The notes under the pieces were generated by a model, which saw nothing but the letters and a program-made list of their open reading frames with translations, was not told the DNA's origin and ran no database searches. From the NCBI RefSeq assembly GCF_001190945.1, contig NZ_CP011112.1, positions 1,116,001 through 1,180,000 of the forward strand: a stretch of 64,000 bases of DNA, given 5' to 3'. The stretch's first letter is position 1. Every line of letters starts with the position of its first letter. This DNA is from Luteipulveratus mongoliensis. Lineage in GTDB: Bacteria; Actinomycetota; Actinomycetes; Actinomycetales; Dermatophilaceae. Shown piece after piece: positions 49,670-57,451 of this stretch. A program made the translations under genes and the position numbers.

Positions 49670-50098
49670 TCAGGGCGCCGTGTCGTCGACGAGGCGGCGC
49701 AGCGTTCGCTCCAGAGTGGCCAGGTCCTTCTGGCTCAGGGCGGCGATCGCCGTCGGCGGCGCGGACTGGACCTGCTCGGCCTTGCGCGCCACGCCCCGTC
49801 CGGCCGGCGTGATCTCGACCAGCTTCGAACGTCGGTCAGAGGGGTTGACCTTGCGCGTCGCCAGGCCCCGCTTCTCAAGGTCGTCGACCATCACCGTGGT
49901 GTACGGCGCATCGGTCATGAGAGCGGCGCTCAGCTCGCGCATCGGCAGCGGGCCGGCCATGAGTCGATGCAACGCCTTCACGCGCAGATAGCTCATCCCG
50001 GTCTCCTCGGACACCGCGGCTCGTCGGTCGTGCAGCTCGAGGACCAGGCGCCGCATCGACATCCACGCGCTGGTCGCAGGGTCCGGCTCTGTGCTCAT
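49670..50098 (-). CDS. MarR family transcriptional regulator
   Basis: A 142-residue MarR winged-helix protein (MRELSAALMTDAPYTTVMVDDLEKRGLATRKVNPSDRRSK wing region, C-terminal dimer helix ending TLERTLRRLVDDTAP). It starts 29 nt after the MFS exporter stop, so the exporter and repressor are co-transcribed in that order. Two sites before the exporter gene (51557-51587) are likely its operators. A phenolic or drug ligand is typical of the family. Confidence 0.9.
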   Translation of the reverse strand: MSTEPDPATSAWMSMRRLVLELHDRRAAVSEETGMSYLRVKALHRLMAGPLPMRELSAALMTDAPYTTVMVDDLEKRGLATRKVNPSDRRSKLVEITPAGRGVARKAEQVQSAPPTAIAALSQKDLATLERTLRRLVDDTAP

Positions 50099-50127
50099 GT
50101 CCTGATCATCCCAACTCGGGGAGCGCC

Positions 50128-51540
50128 TCAGGCATCGAGCAGCTCGGCCACGTGGTGGGTCGTACGCTTCGCCCGCTGACCGGTGGTCGCCAGGGCGAGC
50201 AGGAGTACGGCGGCCGAGCATCCGACGACCACCCACCAGGCGGCATGGCTGGCCTGCGAGAACTCGGTCCGGGCATTGGCGCCCGCGCCGGCGCTGACGA
50301 TCGCGCCGGCCACGGCGATCCCGAGCGACGAACCGACTTGTCGGCTCGTGGACGCGAACGCCGCCGCGACGCCTGCCTGAGCGCGCGGCATGCCGGACAC
50401 GGCCGCGTTGGTGATCGGCGGGTTGACCATGCCCATGCCGAGCCCGAAGATCACGGTGCAGACGAGCAGCCAGCCATAGCTGACGTCGTCGGTGAGGCCG
50501 GTCAGCGGCAGCACGCCCACCATCATGGCCGCGCCGGAGATCGTCAGCGGCAGCCGCGGTCCGAGGCTGCCGACCAGTCGTCCTGAGATGGGCGCGAAGA
50601 TCACGGTCATCACAGCCAGGGGCAGCATCAGGAGGCCGGCACGCAACGGGCTCAGACCCCGAACATCTTGCAGATAAAGGGTGTTCAAGAACAGGAAGGC
50701 ACTGAACGCCCCCACCGCGCAGACCCCCATGACCGAAGCCCCAGCGAACGGGACACTGCGAAAGAACGTGAGCTGGATGAGCGGCTCGTCGCGACGGGAC
50801 TCGTAGCGCAGCAGCGCCACGAAAGCGGCGACGCACAGGATGCCGCAGGCCCAGGTCCCCCAGGAGTCGCCGGCGCGCGGCGCCTCGATGATGGCGTACG
50901 TCAGGGTCAGCAGGACGACGATGACGAGCACCTGGCCGACCGGATCGACTCGACGGGCGCGCTCGGCCTTCGACTCCGGGATGAAGAGCCCGGCAAGCAC
51001 GAAGGCGGCTATACCGATCGGCACGTTGATCCAGAAGATCGAGCGCCAGCCGATGGTCTCGACGAGGATGCCGCCGAGGACCGGGCCGAGCCCGAGGCTC
51101 ACGCCGACCGCGCCGGCGTAGAACCCGATCGCCCTGGCTCGCTCGCGTGGCTCCGTGAAGACATTGGTGATGATCGACATCGCTACCGGGTTGAGCATCG
51201 AGCCACCCACGGCCTGCAGCATCCGGAAGGCAATGAGCCAGCCGAGACCCGGGGCGACGCTGCAGAGTAGCGAGCCGAGGGTGAACACGGTCAGCCCGAC
51301 CTGGAACGTACGGCGTCGTCCGAAGCGGTCGGCCGTGGAGCCGGACAGGATCAGCAGGCTGGCGAGCACCACCGTGTACGCGTCGATGATCCACTGCAGC
51401 CCGGAGACCGACGCGTGCAGATCCGTGCGCATCGCCGGCAGGGCGACGTTGACGATGGTGATGTCCATCCCCACGATCAGCAGGCTCATGCAGCAGATCG
51501 CGAGGATCAGGTTGCGCCGCCCTGGGCTGAGCTCCGGCAC
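50128..51540 (-). CDS. DHA2-type (EmrB/QacA) multidrug MFS transporter
   Basis: A 470-residue transporter with about 14 hydrophobic segments, TM1 motif GMDITIVNVALPAMRTDLHA, motif A SGSTADRFGRRRTF, and motif C region GAVGVSLGLGPVLGGIL. The GTG start at 51540 is preceded by AGGAGG. The downstream MarR gene and upstream MarR-type boxes point to substrate-induced efflux. Confidence 0.93.
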   Translation of the reverse strand: MPELSPGRRNLILAICCMSLLIVGMDITIVNVALPAMRTDLHASVSGLQWIIDAYTVVLASLLILSGSTADRFGRRRTFQVGLTVFTLGSLLCSVAPGLGWLIAFRMLQAVGGSMLNPVAMSIITNVFTEPRERARAIGFYAGAVGVSLGLGPVLGGILVETIGWRSIFWINVPIGIAAFVLAGLFIPESKAERARRVDPVGQVLVIVVLLTLTYAIIEAPRAGDSWGTWACGILCVAAFVALLRYESRRDEPLIQLTFFRSVPFAGASVMGVCAVGAFSAFLFLNTLYLQDVRGLSPLRAGLLMLPLAVMTVIFAPISGRLVGSLGPRLPLTISGAAMMVGVLPLTGLTDDVSYGWLLVCTVIFGLGMGMVNPPITNAAVSGMPRAQAGVAAAFASTSRQVGSSLGIAVAGAIVSAGAGANARTEFSQASHAAWWVVVGCSAAVLLLALATTGQRAKRTTHHVAELLDA

Positions 51541-51556
51541 GGGACCTCCTCATTCG

Positions 51557-51587
51557 TTGTATCGACACAATGATTGTAACAACACAA
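51557..51587. promoter_or_regulatory. Tandem MarR-type boxes TTGTNNCNACACAA
   Basis: TTGTATCGACACAA (51557-51570) and TTGTAACAACACAA (51574-51587) are two near-palindromic copies 17 bp apart, just upstream of the exporter gene start (51540). Confidence 0.7.
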
Positions 51588-51670
51588 GCAATCTGCCGGT
51601 ACGCCGATCTCACGTCCGGCGGCATTCGTGCGTCTTCGGGGTGAAGACTCACGACAGACGGGACAGGACC

Positions 51671-52177
51671 ATGCGACACGCACTCATCCAGACAGGGCTC
51701 GGCGAGGTGACACTCGTCGCCGACCGCGACGCTCTCGTCGGCGTCTACTTCGAGCATCACTGGCACAAGCCCGCGGACGACACGTTCGGCGACCGCGTCG
51801 AAGTGACCGGAGACGTACTGCTGACGCAGGTGGCGGCCGAGCTCGACGAGTACCTCGACGGCACGCGGACCGCGTTCGAGGTGCCGGTTGCCACGCGCGG
51901 CACTGTCTTCCAGGAGCAGGTCTGGGCGCTGCTGAGGCAGATCCCGTACGGCGAGACCACGACGTACGGAGACCTGGCGGAGCAGCTCGGTGACCGGGCG
52001 AGGGCGTACGACGTCGGTCGGGCAGTCGGGCGCAACCCGCTCTGCGTGATCGTCCCGTGCCACCGTGTGGTCGGTCGAGACGGCAGGCTGACGGGGTACG
52101 CCGGTGGTCTGCGCCGGAAGCATCACCTCCTCGAGCTCGAGGAGCCGAGCCTCGTCGCGTCAGGAAGGTTGTTCTGA
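51671..52177 (+). CDS. ogt: Methylated-DNA--protein-cysteine methyltransferase
   Basis: A 168-residue O6-alkylguanine-DNA alkyltransferase. The suicide cysteine lies in VIVPCHRVVGRDG with the flanking RAVGRNPL arginine-finger region and the C-terminal GYAGGLRRK. It transfers alkyl groups from O6-guanine to itself. It is 41 nt upstream of an ECF sigma gene followed by a second alkyltransferase gene, forming an alkylation-repair cluster. Confidence 0.93.
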   Translation: MRHALIQTGLGEVTLVADRDALVGVYFEHHWHKPADDTFGDRVEVTGDVLLTQVAAELDEYLDGTRTAFEVPVATRGTVFQEQVWALLRQIPYGETTTYGDLAEQLGDRARAYDVGRAVGRNPLCVIVPCHRVVGRDGRLTGYAGGLRRKHHLLELEEPSLVASGRLF

Positions 52178-52218
52178 GTGGATCTCACACATCGGGCCGC
52201 CGACGCGTCTACCAGGCG

Positions 52219-52725
52219 ATGAAGACCACAACGCCGTTCGAGCAGGTCGTCGCCGAGCACGGCGCGACCATCCTGCGCGTGTGCCGGGCCGTGCTCGGCC
52301 CGGGCGCCGACGCCGATGACGCGTGGTCCGAGACGTTCCTGGCGGCGCTGAAGGCGTGGCCGGAGCAGAACCGGATCGCCAACGTCGAGGCGTGGCTGGT
52401 GACGATCGCTCATCGCAAGGCGATCGACATCACGCGGGCTCGCGCTCGCCACGCCGTCCCGGTCGCCGAAGTCCCCGATGAGGTCACGACGCGGGGTGTT
52501 CCGGGCGCGCACGACCAGGACCTCTGGGACGCGGTCGCGCGTCTCCCCGACAAGCAGCGGCACGCCGTGGCCTACCACCACGTCGCCGGCCTGCCCCACG
52601 CTCAGATCGCCGAGATCCTCGGCGGCACAGCCGAATCCGCGCGGCGCGCAGCCGCGGACGGCATCAAGAACTTGCGCAGATCTCTGGACGCCGAGCGTGT
52701 CCACGAGGAAGGAGCATCCCGATGA
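52219..52725 (+). CDS. ECF-type RNA polymerase sigma factor
   Basis: A 168-residue sigma factor with region 2 (VVAEHGATILRVCRAVLGPGADADDAWSETFL, KAIDITRARARH) and region 4 (LPDKQRHAVAYHHVAGLPHAQIAEILG ... SARRAAADGIKNLRRSL). No anti-sigma (zf-HC2) gene is linked; instead the stop overlaps the start of a second alkyltransferase (ATGA). It probably drives this alkylation-repair cluster, possibly after damage sensing. The ATG at 52219 begins the domain. Confidence 0.88.
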   Translation: MKTTTPFEQVVAEHGATILRVCRAVLGPGADADDAWSETFLAALKAWPEQNRIANVEAWLVTIAHRKAIDITRARARHAVPVAEVPDEVTTRGVPGAHDQDLWDAVARLPDKQRHAVAYHHVAGLPHAQIAEILGGTAESARRAAADGIKNLRRSLDAERVHEEGASR

Positions 52726-53330
52726 CTCACGAGACAGCGAGCGCCCTGCTCGCCCTGACCACTCCCGACGCCGACGACCTCGAGCGGCTGCGCTCGCGGC
52801 TCGCCACCGACGCGCTGGCCTCGGGCGACCTGGACGTCGCCTACGCGACGGTCGACACCCCGGTCGGTGCCCTGCTGCTGGCCGCGACGGACCACGGCCT
52901 GGTGCGGGTGGCGTACGAGCGCGAAGGCTTTGACGCCGTACTGGAAACCCTTGCGACACAGGTGAGTTCGCGTGTCCTGCGGGCTCCGCAGCGGCTCGAC
53001 ATTGCGGCCCGCGAGATCGACGAGTACTTCGCCAAGCGGCGTACGGTGTTCGACCTCCCACTGGACTTCTCACTGTCGAGCGGCTTCCGGCAGACCGTGC
53101 AGCGGCACCTGCCCGACATCGCGTACGGCCACACCGAGTCCTACAAGGTCGTGGCCGAAGCGGTGGGCAACCCCAAGGCAGTCCGCGCGGTCGGCACCGC
53201 ATGCGCGACCAACCCGCTGCCGGTCGTCGTACCGTGCCATCGCGTGGTTCGTTCGGACGGTAGTCCGGGCAACTACGCAGGTGGGCCTGAAGCGAAGATC
53301 ACCCTGCTGACCCTTGAGGGGGCGGCGTGA
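52722..53330 (+). CDS. Alkyltransferase-like protein coupled to ECF sigma factor
   Basis: A 202-residue protein of the Ogt/Ada C-terminal family. The active-site motif VVVPCHRVVRSDGSPGNYAGG is intact. It carries about 40 extra N-terminal residues rich in acidic and leucine residues. It sits where an anti-sigma or sensor gene would normally be found, translationally coupled to the ECF gene at both ends (ATGA with sigma, GTGA with the next gene). A role as alkylation sensor is inference; repair activity is likely. Confidence 0.88.
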   Translation: MTHETASALLALTTPDADDLERLRSRLATDALASGDLDVAYATVDTPVGALLLAATDHGLVRVAYEREGFDAVLETLATQVSSRVLRAPQRLDIAAREIDEYFAKRRTVFDLPLDFSLSSGFRQTVQRHLPDIAYGHTESYKVVAEAVGNPKAVRAVGTACATNPLPVVVPCHRVVRSDGSPGNYAGGPEAKITLLTLEGAA

Positions 53331-54058
53331 ATTCTCAAGTGGCACAAGACATCTGGCGCGATCGGGTCGAGTCGGGCAACTGGGAGGCGATCGGTGCGGA
53401 GCTGGAGGAGTACGGCGGCGCGCTGCTGCCGCAGCTGCTCTCGGACGCCGAGACCGAGCAGATCCGCGAGCTGTACGACGACCCGGGCGGGGTCTTTCGG
53501 ACGACGGTCAACATGGGCTGGCACCGCTTCGGCGAGGGCGAGTACCGCTACTTCAACAGCCCATACCCGGAGCCGATCGAGCGGCTCAAGCAGGCGTTGT
53601 ACCCGCGACTGCTGCCGATCGCTCGGGACTGGTGGACGCGCCTCGGGCGAGATGCCGTGTGGCCGGACTCCTTGGATGAGTGGCTGGAGATGTGTCACAA
53701 CGCCGGGCAGACCAAGTCCACCGCGATCCTGCTCAAGTACGGCGAGAAGGACTGGAACGCGTTGCACCGTGACCTCTACGGCGATCTGGTGTTCCCGCTG
53801 CAGGTGGTGATCAACCTCAACCAGCCTGGCGTCGATCACACGGGTGGTGAGTTCCTTCTCTTGGAGCAAAGGCCACGCGCCCAATCACGTGGCACAGCAA
53901 CACTTTTGCCGCATGGGCACGGTTACGTCTTCACCACGCGCGACCGTCCGGTGGAGTCCAAGCGCGGGTGGTCGGCGGCGCCGATCAGGCACGGTGTGTC
54001 CGCGATCCGCAGCGGCGAGCGGCACACCTTGGCCCTGGTGTTCCACGACGCCGCGTGA
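53327..54058 (+). CDS. 2-oxoglutarate/Fe(II)-dependent oxygenase
   Basis: A 243-residue dioxygenase of the 2OG-Fe(II) superfamily (Oxygenase-NA-like). Iron ligands are seen in NALHRDLYGD (HxD) and in IRHGVSAIRSGERHTLALVFHD with the 2OG-binding arginine after the distal His. It starts with a GTG overlapping the alkyltransferase stop (GTGA). Its position in an alkyltransferase cluster suggests AlkB-like oxidative demethylation of DNA or RNA; biochemical role unproven. Confidence 0.82.
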   Translation: MNSQVAQDIWRDRVESGNWEAIGAELEEYGGALLPQLLSDAETEQIRELYDDPGGVFRTTVNMGWHRFGEGEYRYFNSPYPEPIERLKQALYPRLLPIARDWWTRLGRDAVWPDSLDEWLEMCHNAGQTKSTAILLKYGEKDWNALHRDLYGDLVFPLQVVINLNQPGVDHTGGEFLLLEQRPRAQSRGTATLLPHGHGYVFTTRDRPVESKRGWSAAPIRHGVSAIRSGERHTLALVFHDAA

Positions 54059-54067
54059 GGGCGGATT

Positions 54068-54175
54068 CGCTGGTCGAGTAGCCGGAGCGCCAGCGGAGGC
54101 GTATCGAGACCAGGTGACCGCGCACGGCTGGTCTCGATACGGCTCGCCCTGTGGGGCTCGCCTACTCGACCGGCG
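54068..54175. repeat. Nested palindromic repeat, copy 4
   Basis: Outer arms CGCTGGTCGAGTAG (54068-54081) and CTACTCGACCGGCG (54162-54175); inner 14-bp stem 54100-54113 with 54128-54141. It lies between the convergent oxygenase and TetR genes, so it is also a candidate bidirectional terminator. Confidence 0.9.
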
Positions 54176-54181
54176 AATCGA

Positions 54182-54850
54182 TCAGCCGCGCCCGGCGATG
54201 GTGCTGATCCCGCCGACGATCATGTCGACCCCTAGCCGGTAGTACTCCTTGACGTCCGGGGGCTCGAGCAGAGCCTCGGCGGCGGCCCGGATGTTGGGGA
54301 ACTGGTCGGCCGGCAGTGCGTCAAGGCGTTCGCGCTCCGCGTCACACGCGGCGGCCGTCGCGGTCGTCGGAGGCGTGGTCGAGGGCTCGTACTCGGTCAG
54401 GATCACGACCGCCTGCACCGCCTGCTGGGCGAGCACGGCTCCGTCGCGCGGACCCAGGCCGGCCTGCCTCGTGCTGTCGAGCATGACCTCGAACGCGCCG
54501 AGGTAGTTCGGCAGTGGGACGAGCCGTTCGATGACCGCTCGCCCCATCCACGGGTGCTGGTGCAGCAGGTCGATCAGGGCGTTCAGCGCCGACCGCAGCT
54601 GCTCGTCCCAGTGATCGCTGGGGGTGTTGGCGAACTCGCCGTCGGCGACCACCTGCTCGGCCATGGCTTCGATCAAGCGGTCCTTGTCCGCGAAGTGCCA
54701 GTAGAGCGCCATGGGAGTCACGGACAGCTCGCGCGCGAGGCGGCGCATCGAGACGGCGCTGAGGCCCTCCGTGTCAGCGATCGACACGGCCAGGTTCAGG
54801 ATCCTGTCGGGGGACAGCGTGGACCTGGCCCGTTCAGAGTCCCGCTTCAT
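54182..54850 (-). CDS. TetR family transcriptional regulator (TetR_C-like)
   Basis: A 222-residue regulator: helix-turn-helix LSAVSMRRLARELSVTPMALYWHFADKDRLIEAM and a tetracycline-repressor-like C-terminal domain. It diverges from a methyltransferase gene; two ATACGG/CGTAT dyads lie between them, one inside the methyltransferase coding start. The ATG at 54850 opens with the basic leader MKRDSERARS. Confidence 0.9.
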   Translation of the reverse strand: MKRDSERARSTLSPDRILNLAVSIADTEGLSAVSMRRLARELSVTPMALYWHFADKDRLIEAMAEQVVADGEFANTPSDHWDEQLRSALNALIDLLHQHPWMGRAVIERLVPLPNYLGAFEVMLDSTRQAGLGPRDGAVLAQQAVQAVVILTEYEPSTTPPTTATAAACDAERERLDALPADQFPNIRAAAEALLEPPDVKEYYRLGVDMIVGGISTIAGRG

Positions 54851-54858
54851 GTCGGGAA

Positions 54859-54900
54859 CTATACGGTGTATGGTCACGGCATGAACTATACGCCGTATAG
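54859..54900. promoter_or_regulatory. Paired TetR operators, one inside a coding start
   Basis: CTATACGGTGTATGG (54859-54873) and the perfect odd palindrome CTATACGCCGTATAG (54886-54900) share the CTATACG half-site. The second occupies codons 2-7 of the methyltransferase gene, so repressor binding would sit on its translation start. Confidence 0.7.
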
Positions 54901-55522
54901 CGCGTCTCGCGAGGCCATGTTCCCCGCCGCAGAGCGCCAAGCCGTGCACGCTCTGCGGGTGCAGTGGCGGGCGTACGCCCTGACCGATCTGCACGGCGAC
55001 GTGCTCGATGTGGGTGCCGGTGAGGGCGCTTCGTTGGGCGCGCTGCCTCACGATGCCAGGGTGACCTGCCTGGAGCCGAACGCCCGATCCGTACGTCGGT
55101 TGCGCGCACTGACGGCCGACCGGCCGGGGGCACGGGTCCTGCCGGCGCCGGTGGAGGACATCCCGCTCGCGGACGCGTCCATGGACGCGGTGATCTGCTC
55201 CGCCGTCCTCTGCTCGGCGTCCGATCAGGACCAGGCGCTGCGCGAGCTTCACCGAGTCCTGCGCCCAGGGGGCCGGCTGGTCATGCTCGAGCACGTGGCC
55301 GCAGAGCGGGGCACCTGGATGCGTCGGGGGCAACGGCTGATCGCGCCGGCCAGCCGATGGCTCGATCGTGGTTGCGACCCGGCTCGCGACACCGAGGCCG
55401 CGGTGCAGCGGTCTGCGTTCACCGTCATCGAGCTGCGCCGGATCGCTGCTCGCGGACCGTTCGGCCTGGACCTTCCTCACCTGCATGCCGTTCTGGCGCG
55501 GAGGCCGAGTCTCAATCAGTAG
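54881..55522 (+). CDS. Class I SAM-dependent methyltransferase
   Basis: A 213-residue Methyltransf_11-type protein: motif I GDVLDVGAGEGASLGAL, acidic loop CLEPNARSVRRL, and DASMDAVICSAVLCSASDQDQALRELHRVLRPGGRLVMLE. Codons 3-7 of the gene form part of the TetR palindrome. If that palindrome were in the leader rather than the gene, an ATG at 54917 would be the start; the longer form is more typical. The substrate is unknown and may be the TetR ligand's detoxification target. Confidence 0.85.
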   Translation: MNYTPYSASREAMFPAAERQAVHALRVQWRAYALTDLHGDVLDVGAGEGASLGALPHDARVTCLEPNARSVRRLRALTADRPGARVLPAPVEDIPLADASMDAVICSAVLCSASDQDQALRELHRVLRPGGRLVMLEHVAAERGTWMRRGQRLIAPASRWLDRGCDPARDTEAAVQRSAFTVIELRRIAARGPFGLDLPHLHAVLARRPSLNQ

Positions 55523-55559
55523 CAACGGTATTCATCATCCAGACGAGGGAGAAGGACCG

Positions 55560-55790
55560 ATGACCAAGAAGTCCCAAGAGCCGGAGCCGCCCGAGGGAAT
55601 GCTGTTCGGCGTCCCGTACGACGCGCGTCGCCCCACGGGGAAGCGAGTCGTGAGCCGAGTCTGGAATCCCGACGACCGTCGTCTGTTCACGCCCACCCCG
55701 TTCGGGCACGGACACGTGATCAACGGCTATTGGCTGGCGCATCCGATCCGTTACTGGCAGCGTCGGCGTTCCGGCGGCGAGCGCGCCTAG
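55560..55790 (+). CDS. DUF5808 domain protein
   Basis: A 76-residue protein with the DUF5808 pattern LFGVPYDARRPT ... SRVWNPDDRRLFTPTPFGHGHVINGYWL. The function of this family is unknown; it often sits beside membrane or stress genes in actinobacteria. GAGGGAGAAGG precedes the ATG. It lies 37 nt after the methyltransferase gene on the same strand. Confidence 0.8.
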   Translation: MTKKSQEPEPPEGMLFGVPYDARRPTGKRVVSRVWNPDDRRLFTPTPFGHGHVINGYWLAHPIRYWQRRRSGGERA

Positions 55791-55821
55791 GCTCGTCGTC
55801 CGACACGGAGAGGCGGTGGCA

Positions 55822-56418
55822 ATGCAGGTCTTGGTGCACGGCACTGACGGACCCAGGTTCGAGCAGGGCGAGAGCGATGTCCACGAGGCCCATCAGGCGT
55901 ACATGGACGGGTTCTCGGAGGCCTTCCTCGGTCGAGGACCGATCCTGTCCGCGGACGGTGAGCGACACCTCGGCAGCGTGCACGTCGTGACGGTGGACGG
56001 TCCTGAGGCGGCTCACGCGTTCGCGTTCGACGAGCCGTACGCCCGGGCCGGCTGGTACTCGAACGTGACCGTCCTGCCCCTCGCGCCGTGCGTGAGCGGG
56101 ACGATGTGGGACCGCCCGCGACCGGCCCCGGAACAGGTCTCGGCCTTCGTCTCGGCCAGCTGGCAGGTGGAGGACTACGAATCCTCGTGGGTCGACCGGG
56201 TGCGCGATCTGATCGAGGGTGACGAGAGTGCTCCCTGGCTGTTCGGCGGGCTCCTCCTCGGCGACGAAGATCCGTACGTCCTTGGCCTGGCAGCGGCCGT
56301 CGACCTCGCACCCGAAGATGCTGAGCGGCAGTTCCGCCGGCTCGTCGGACGGCTCGATGTGACGTCGCCTCACGTCATGGCGCGGCGCTGGCAGCGCGGC
56401 GGACGCGACTCCGACTAG
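55822..56418 (+). CDS. YciI-like protein with C-terminal extension
   Basis: A 198-residue protein. The N-terminal ~95 residues are YCII/DGPF-like (MQVLVHGTDGPRFEQGESDVHEAHQAYMDG with the catalytic-looking His pair, and VTVDGPEAAHAFAFDEPYARAGWYSNVTVLPL). The C-terminal ~100 residues are not recognised. Start: ATG at 55822 (AGAGG upstream); a GTG at 55816 is possible. It is on the same strand as the DUF5808 gene. Confidence 0.8.
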   Translation: MQVLVHGTDGPRFEQGESDVHEAHQAYMDGFSEAFLGRGPILSADGERHLGSVHVVTVDGPEAAHAFAFDEPYARAGWYSNVTVLPLAPCVSGTMWDRPRPAPEQVSAFVSASWQVEDYESSWVDRVRDLIEGDESAPWLFGGLLLGDEDPYVLGLAAAVDLAPEDAERQFRRLVGRLDVTSPHVMARRWQRGGRDSD

Positions 56419-56439
56419 ATCGGTCGTGAGCACGAGGCG

Positions 56440-57390
56440 TCAGGCGGACGTACGCGGGCTGTGCCCCTCGAGGCGTCGGGACAGGGTGGCCAGCGCATCC
56501 GAGGTCTGCGATGTGCAGTCCTCCACGACGAAGTCATGGTCGAGCTGCAGCAGGTTGAGCGCCAACGCCTGCGGGGTCGGCCCGGTGGCGTGGACACGGC
56601 AGCGTCGCTGGCTGACGACTTCGATCGGGACCCGTGCCGGGAGGCGTGCTGCAACCGCCTCGGCCGGAGCCGACACGAGGACGGTGGCATGGTGGCGGTC
56701 GAAGACCCGGTCGATTCCGCGCACAACCTGGTCGGGTTCGGGTGCCTCGCGACGGACGAACCGAGGCCCATCGGGATGTACGGGTGTCAGTCTGTCGAGC
56801 CGAAAGCTGCGCCAGTCACCCGCTCCCGGATCGAAGGCGAGCAAGTACCAGCGGCCACCGGCGCGGACGACTCGATACGGCTCGACATCGCGGCGCGATG
56901 TCTCGCCAGAGTGCTTGACGTAGTCGAACCGGACGCGCCTGCAGTCGCGGCACGCAGCGGTCATCGCGACCAGCAGGTCTGCGTCGACCGAGGGACTGGC
57001 GCCGGTCGCATCGGTGAACTCGCGCAGCGTGGCGATCTGCGGGCGGAGCCGACGCGGCAGCACCTGCTCGAGCTTGACCAGCGCGGTGGCGGCCGCCTCA
57101 CCGAGATCGCCGCTGGATCCCGTCGCGGTCCGCAGAGCGAGCGCGGTCGCCACTGCCTCGTCGTCATCGAGCTGCAGCGGCGGCAGCGTCGTCCCGGCAG
57201 ACAAGCGGTAGCCGCCAGCTGTCCCTGGCGCGGCATTGACGGGGTAACCGAGCTCGCGGAGCTTGGCGACGTCGTACCGCAGCGTGCGGGCGCTGATCCC
57301 GAGCTGGTCGACCAGCTCGGGTCCGGACCACATCGGCCGGGACTGCAGCAGGGTCAGGAGTCGAAGGAGGCGGGCGGAAGGATTCGTCAT
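56440..57390 (-). CDS. WYL-domain transcriptional regulator
   Basis: A 316-residue regulator: DeoR/HTH_11-type helix-turn-helix (ARLLRLLTLLQSRPMWSGPELVDQLGISARTLRYDVAKLRELGYPV), WYL domain (YRVVRAGGRWYLLAFDPGAGDWRSFRLDRL) and a C-terminal WCX-like extension. WYL domains bind nucleic acid or nucleotide-like ligands. It diverges from an NmrA-type gene with an inverted repeat ATGCGGCA-N7-TGCCGCAT (57410-57432) between them. Confidence 0.9.
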   Translation of the reverse strand: MTNPSARLLRLLTLLQSRPMWSGPELVDQLGISARTLRYDVAKLRELGYPVNAAPGTAGGYRLSAGTTLPPLQLDDDEAVATALALRTATGSSGDLGEAAATALVKLEQVLPRRLRPQIATLREFTDATGASPSVDADLLVAMTAACRDCRRVRFDYVKHSGETSRRDVEPYRVVRAGGRWYLLAFDPGAGDWRSFRLDRLTPVHPDGPRFVRREAPEPDQVVRGIDRVFDRHHATVLVSAPAEAVAARLPARVPIEVVSQRRCRVHATGPTPQALALNLLQLDHDFVVEDCTSQTSDALATLSRRLEGHSPRTSA

Positions 57391-57409
57391 TTCTCCAGCG
57401 TCTCTTTCA

Positions 57410-57432
57410 ATGCGGCAGGAATCTTGCCGCAT
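57410..57432. promoter_or_regulatory. Inverted repeat, likely WYL-regulator operator
   Basis: ATGCGGCA (57410-57417) and TGCCGCAT (57425-57432) are exact inverted repeats in the 61-nt gap between the WYL regulator start and the divergent NmrA gene. Confidence 0.65.
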
Positions 57433-57451
57433 CGCAATCTAGCGTCAAAGT

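Noticed and set aside
49670-52126. An 818-residue minus-strand frame fusing MarR to other sequence
   Set aside because: The part beyond 50098 runs out of frame through the MFS exporter, whose transmembrane helices and MFS motifs define the real coding frame. Only the last 142 codons are the MarR gene.
14925-54175. CRISPR or integron-like array from the repeated TCGAGTAG motif
   Set aside because: Copies are tens of kilobases apart, palindromic and gene-end associated, not regularly spaced with spacers.
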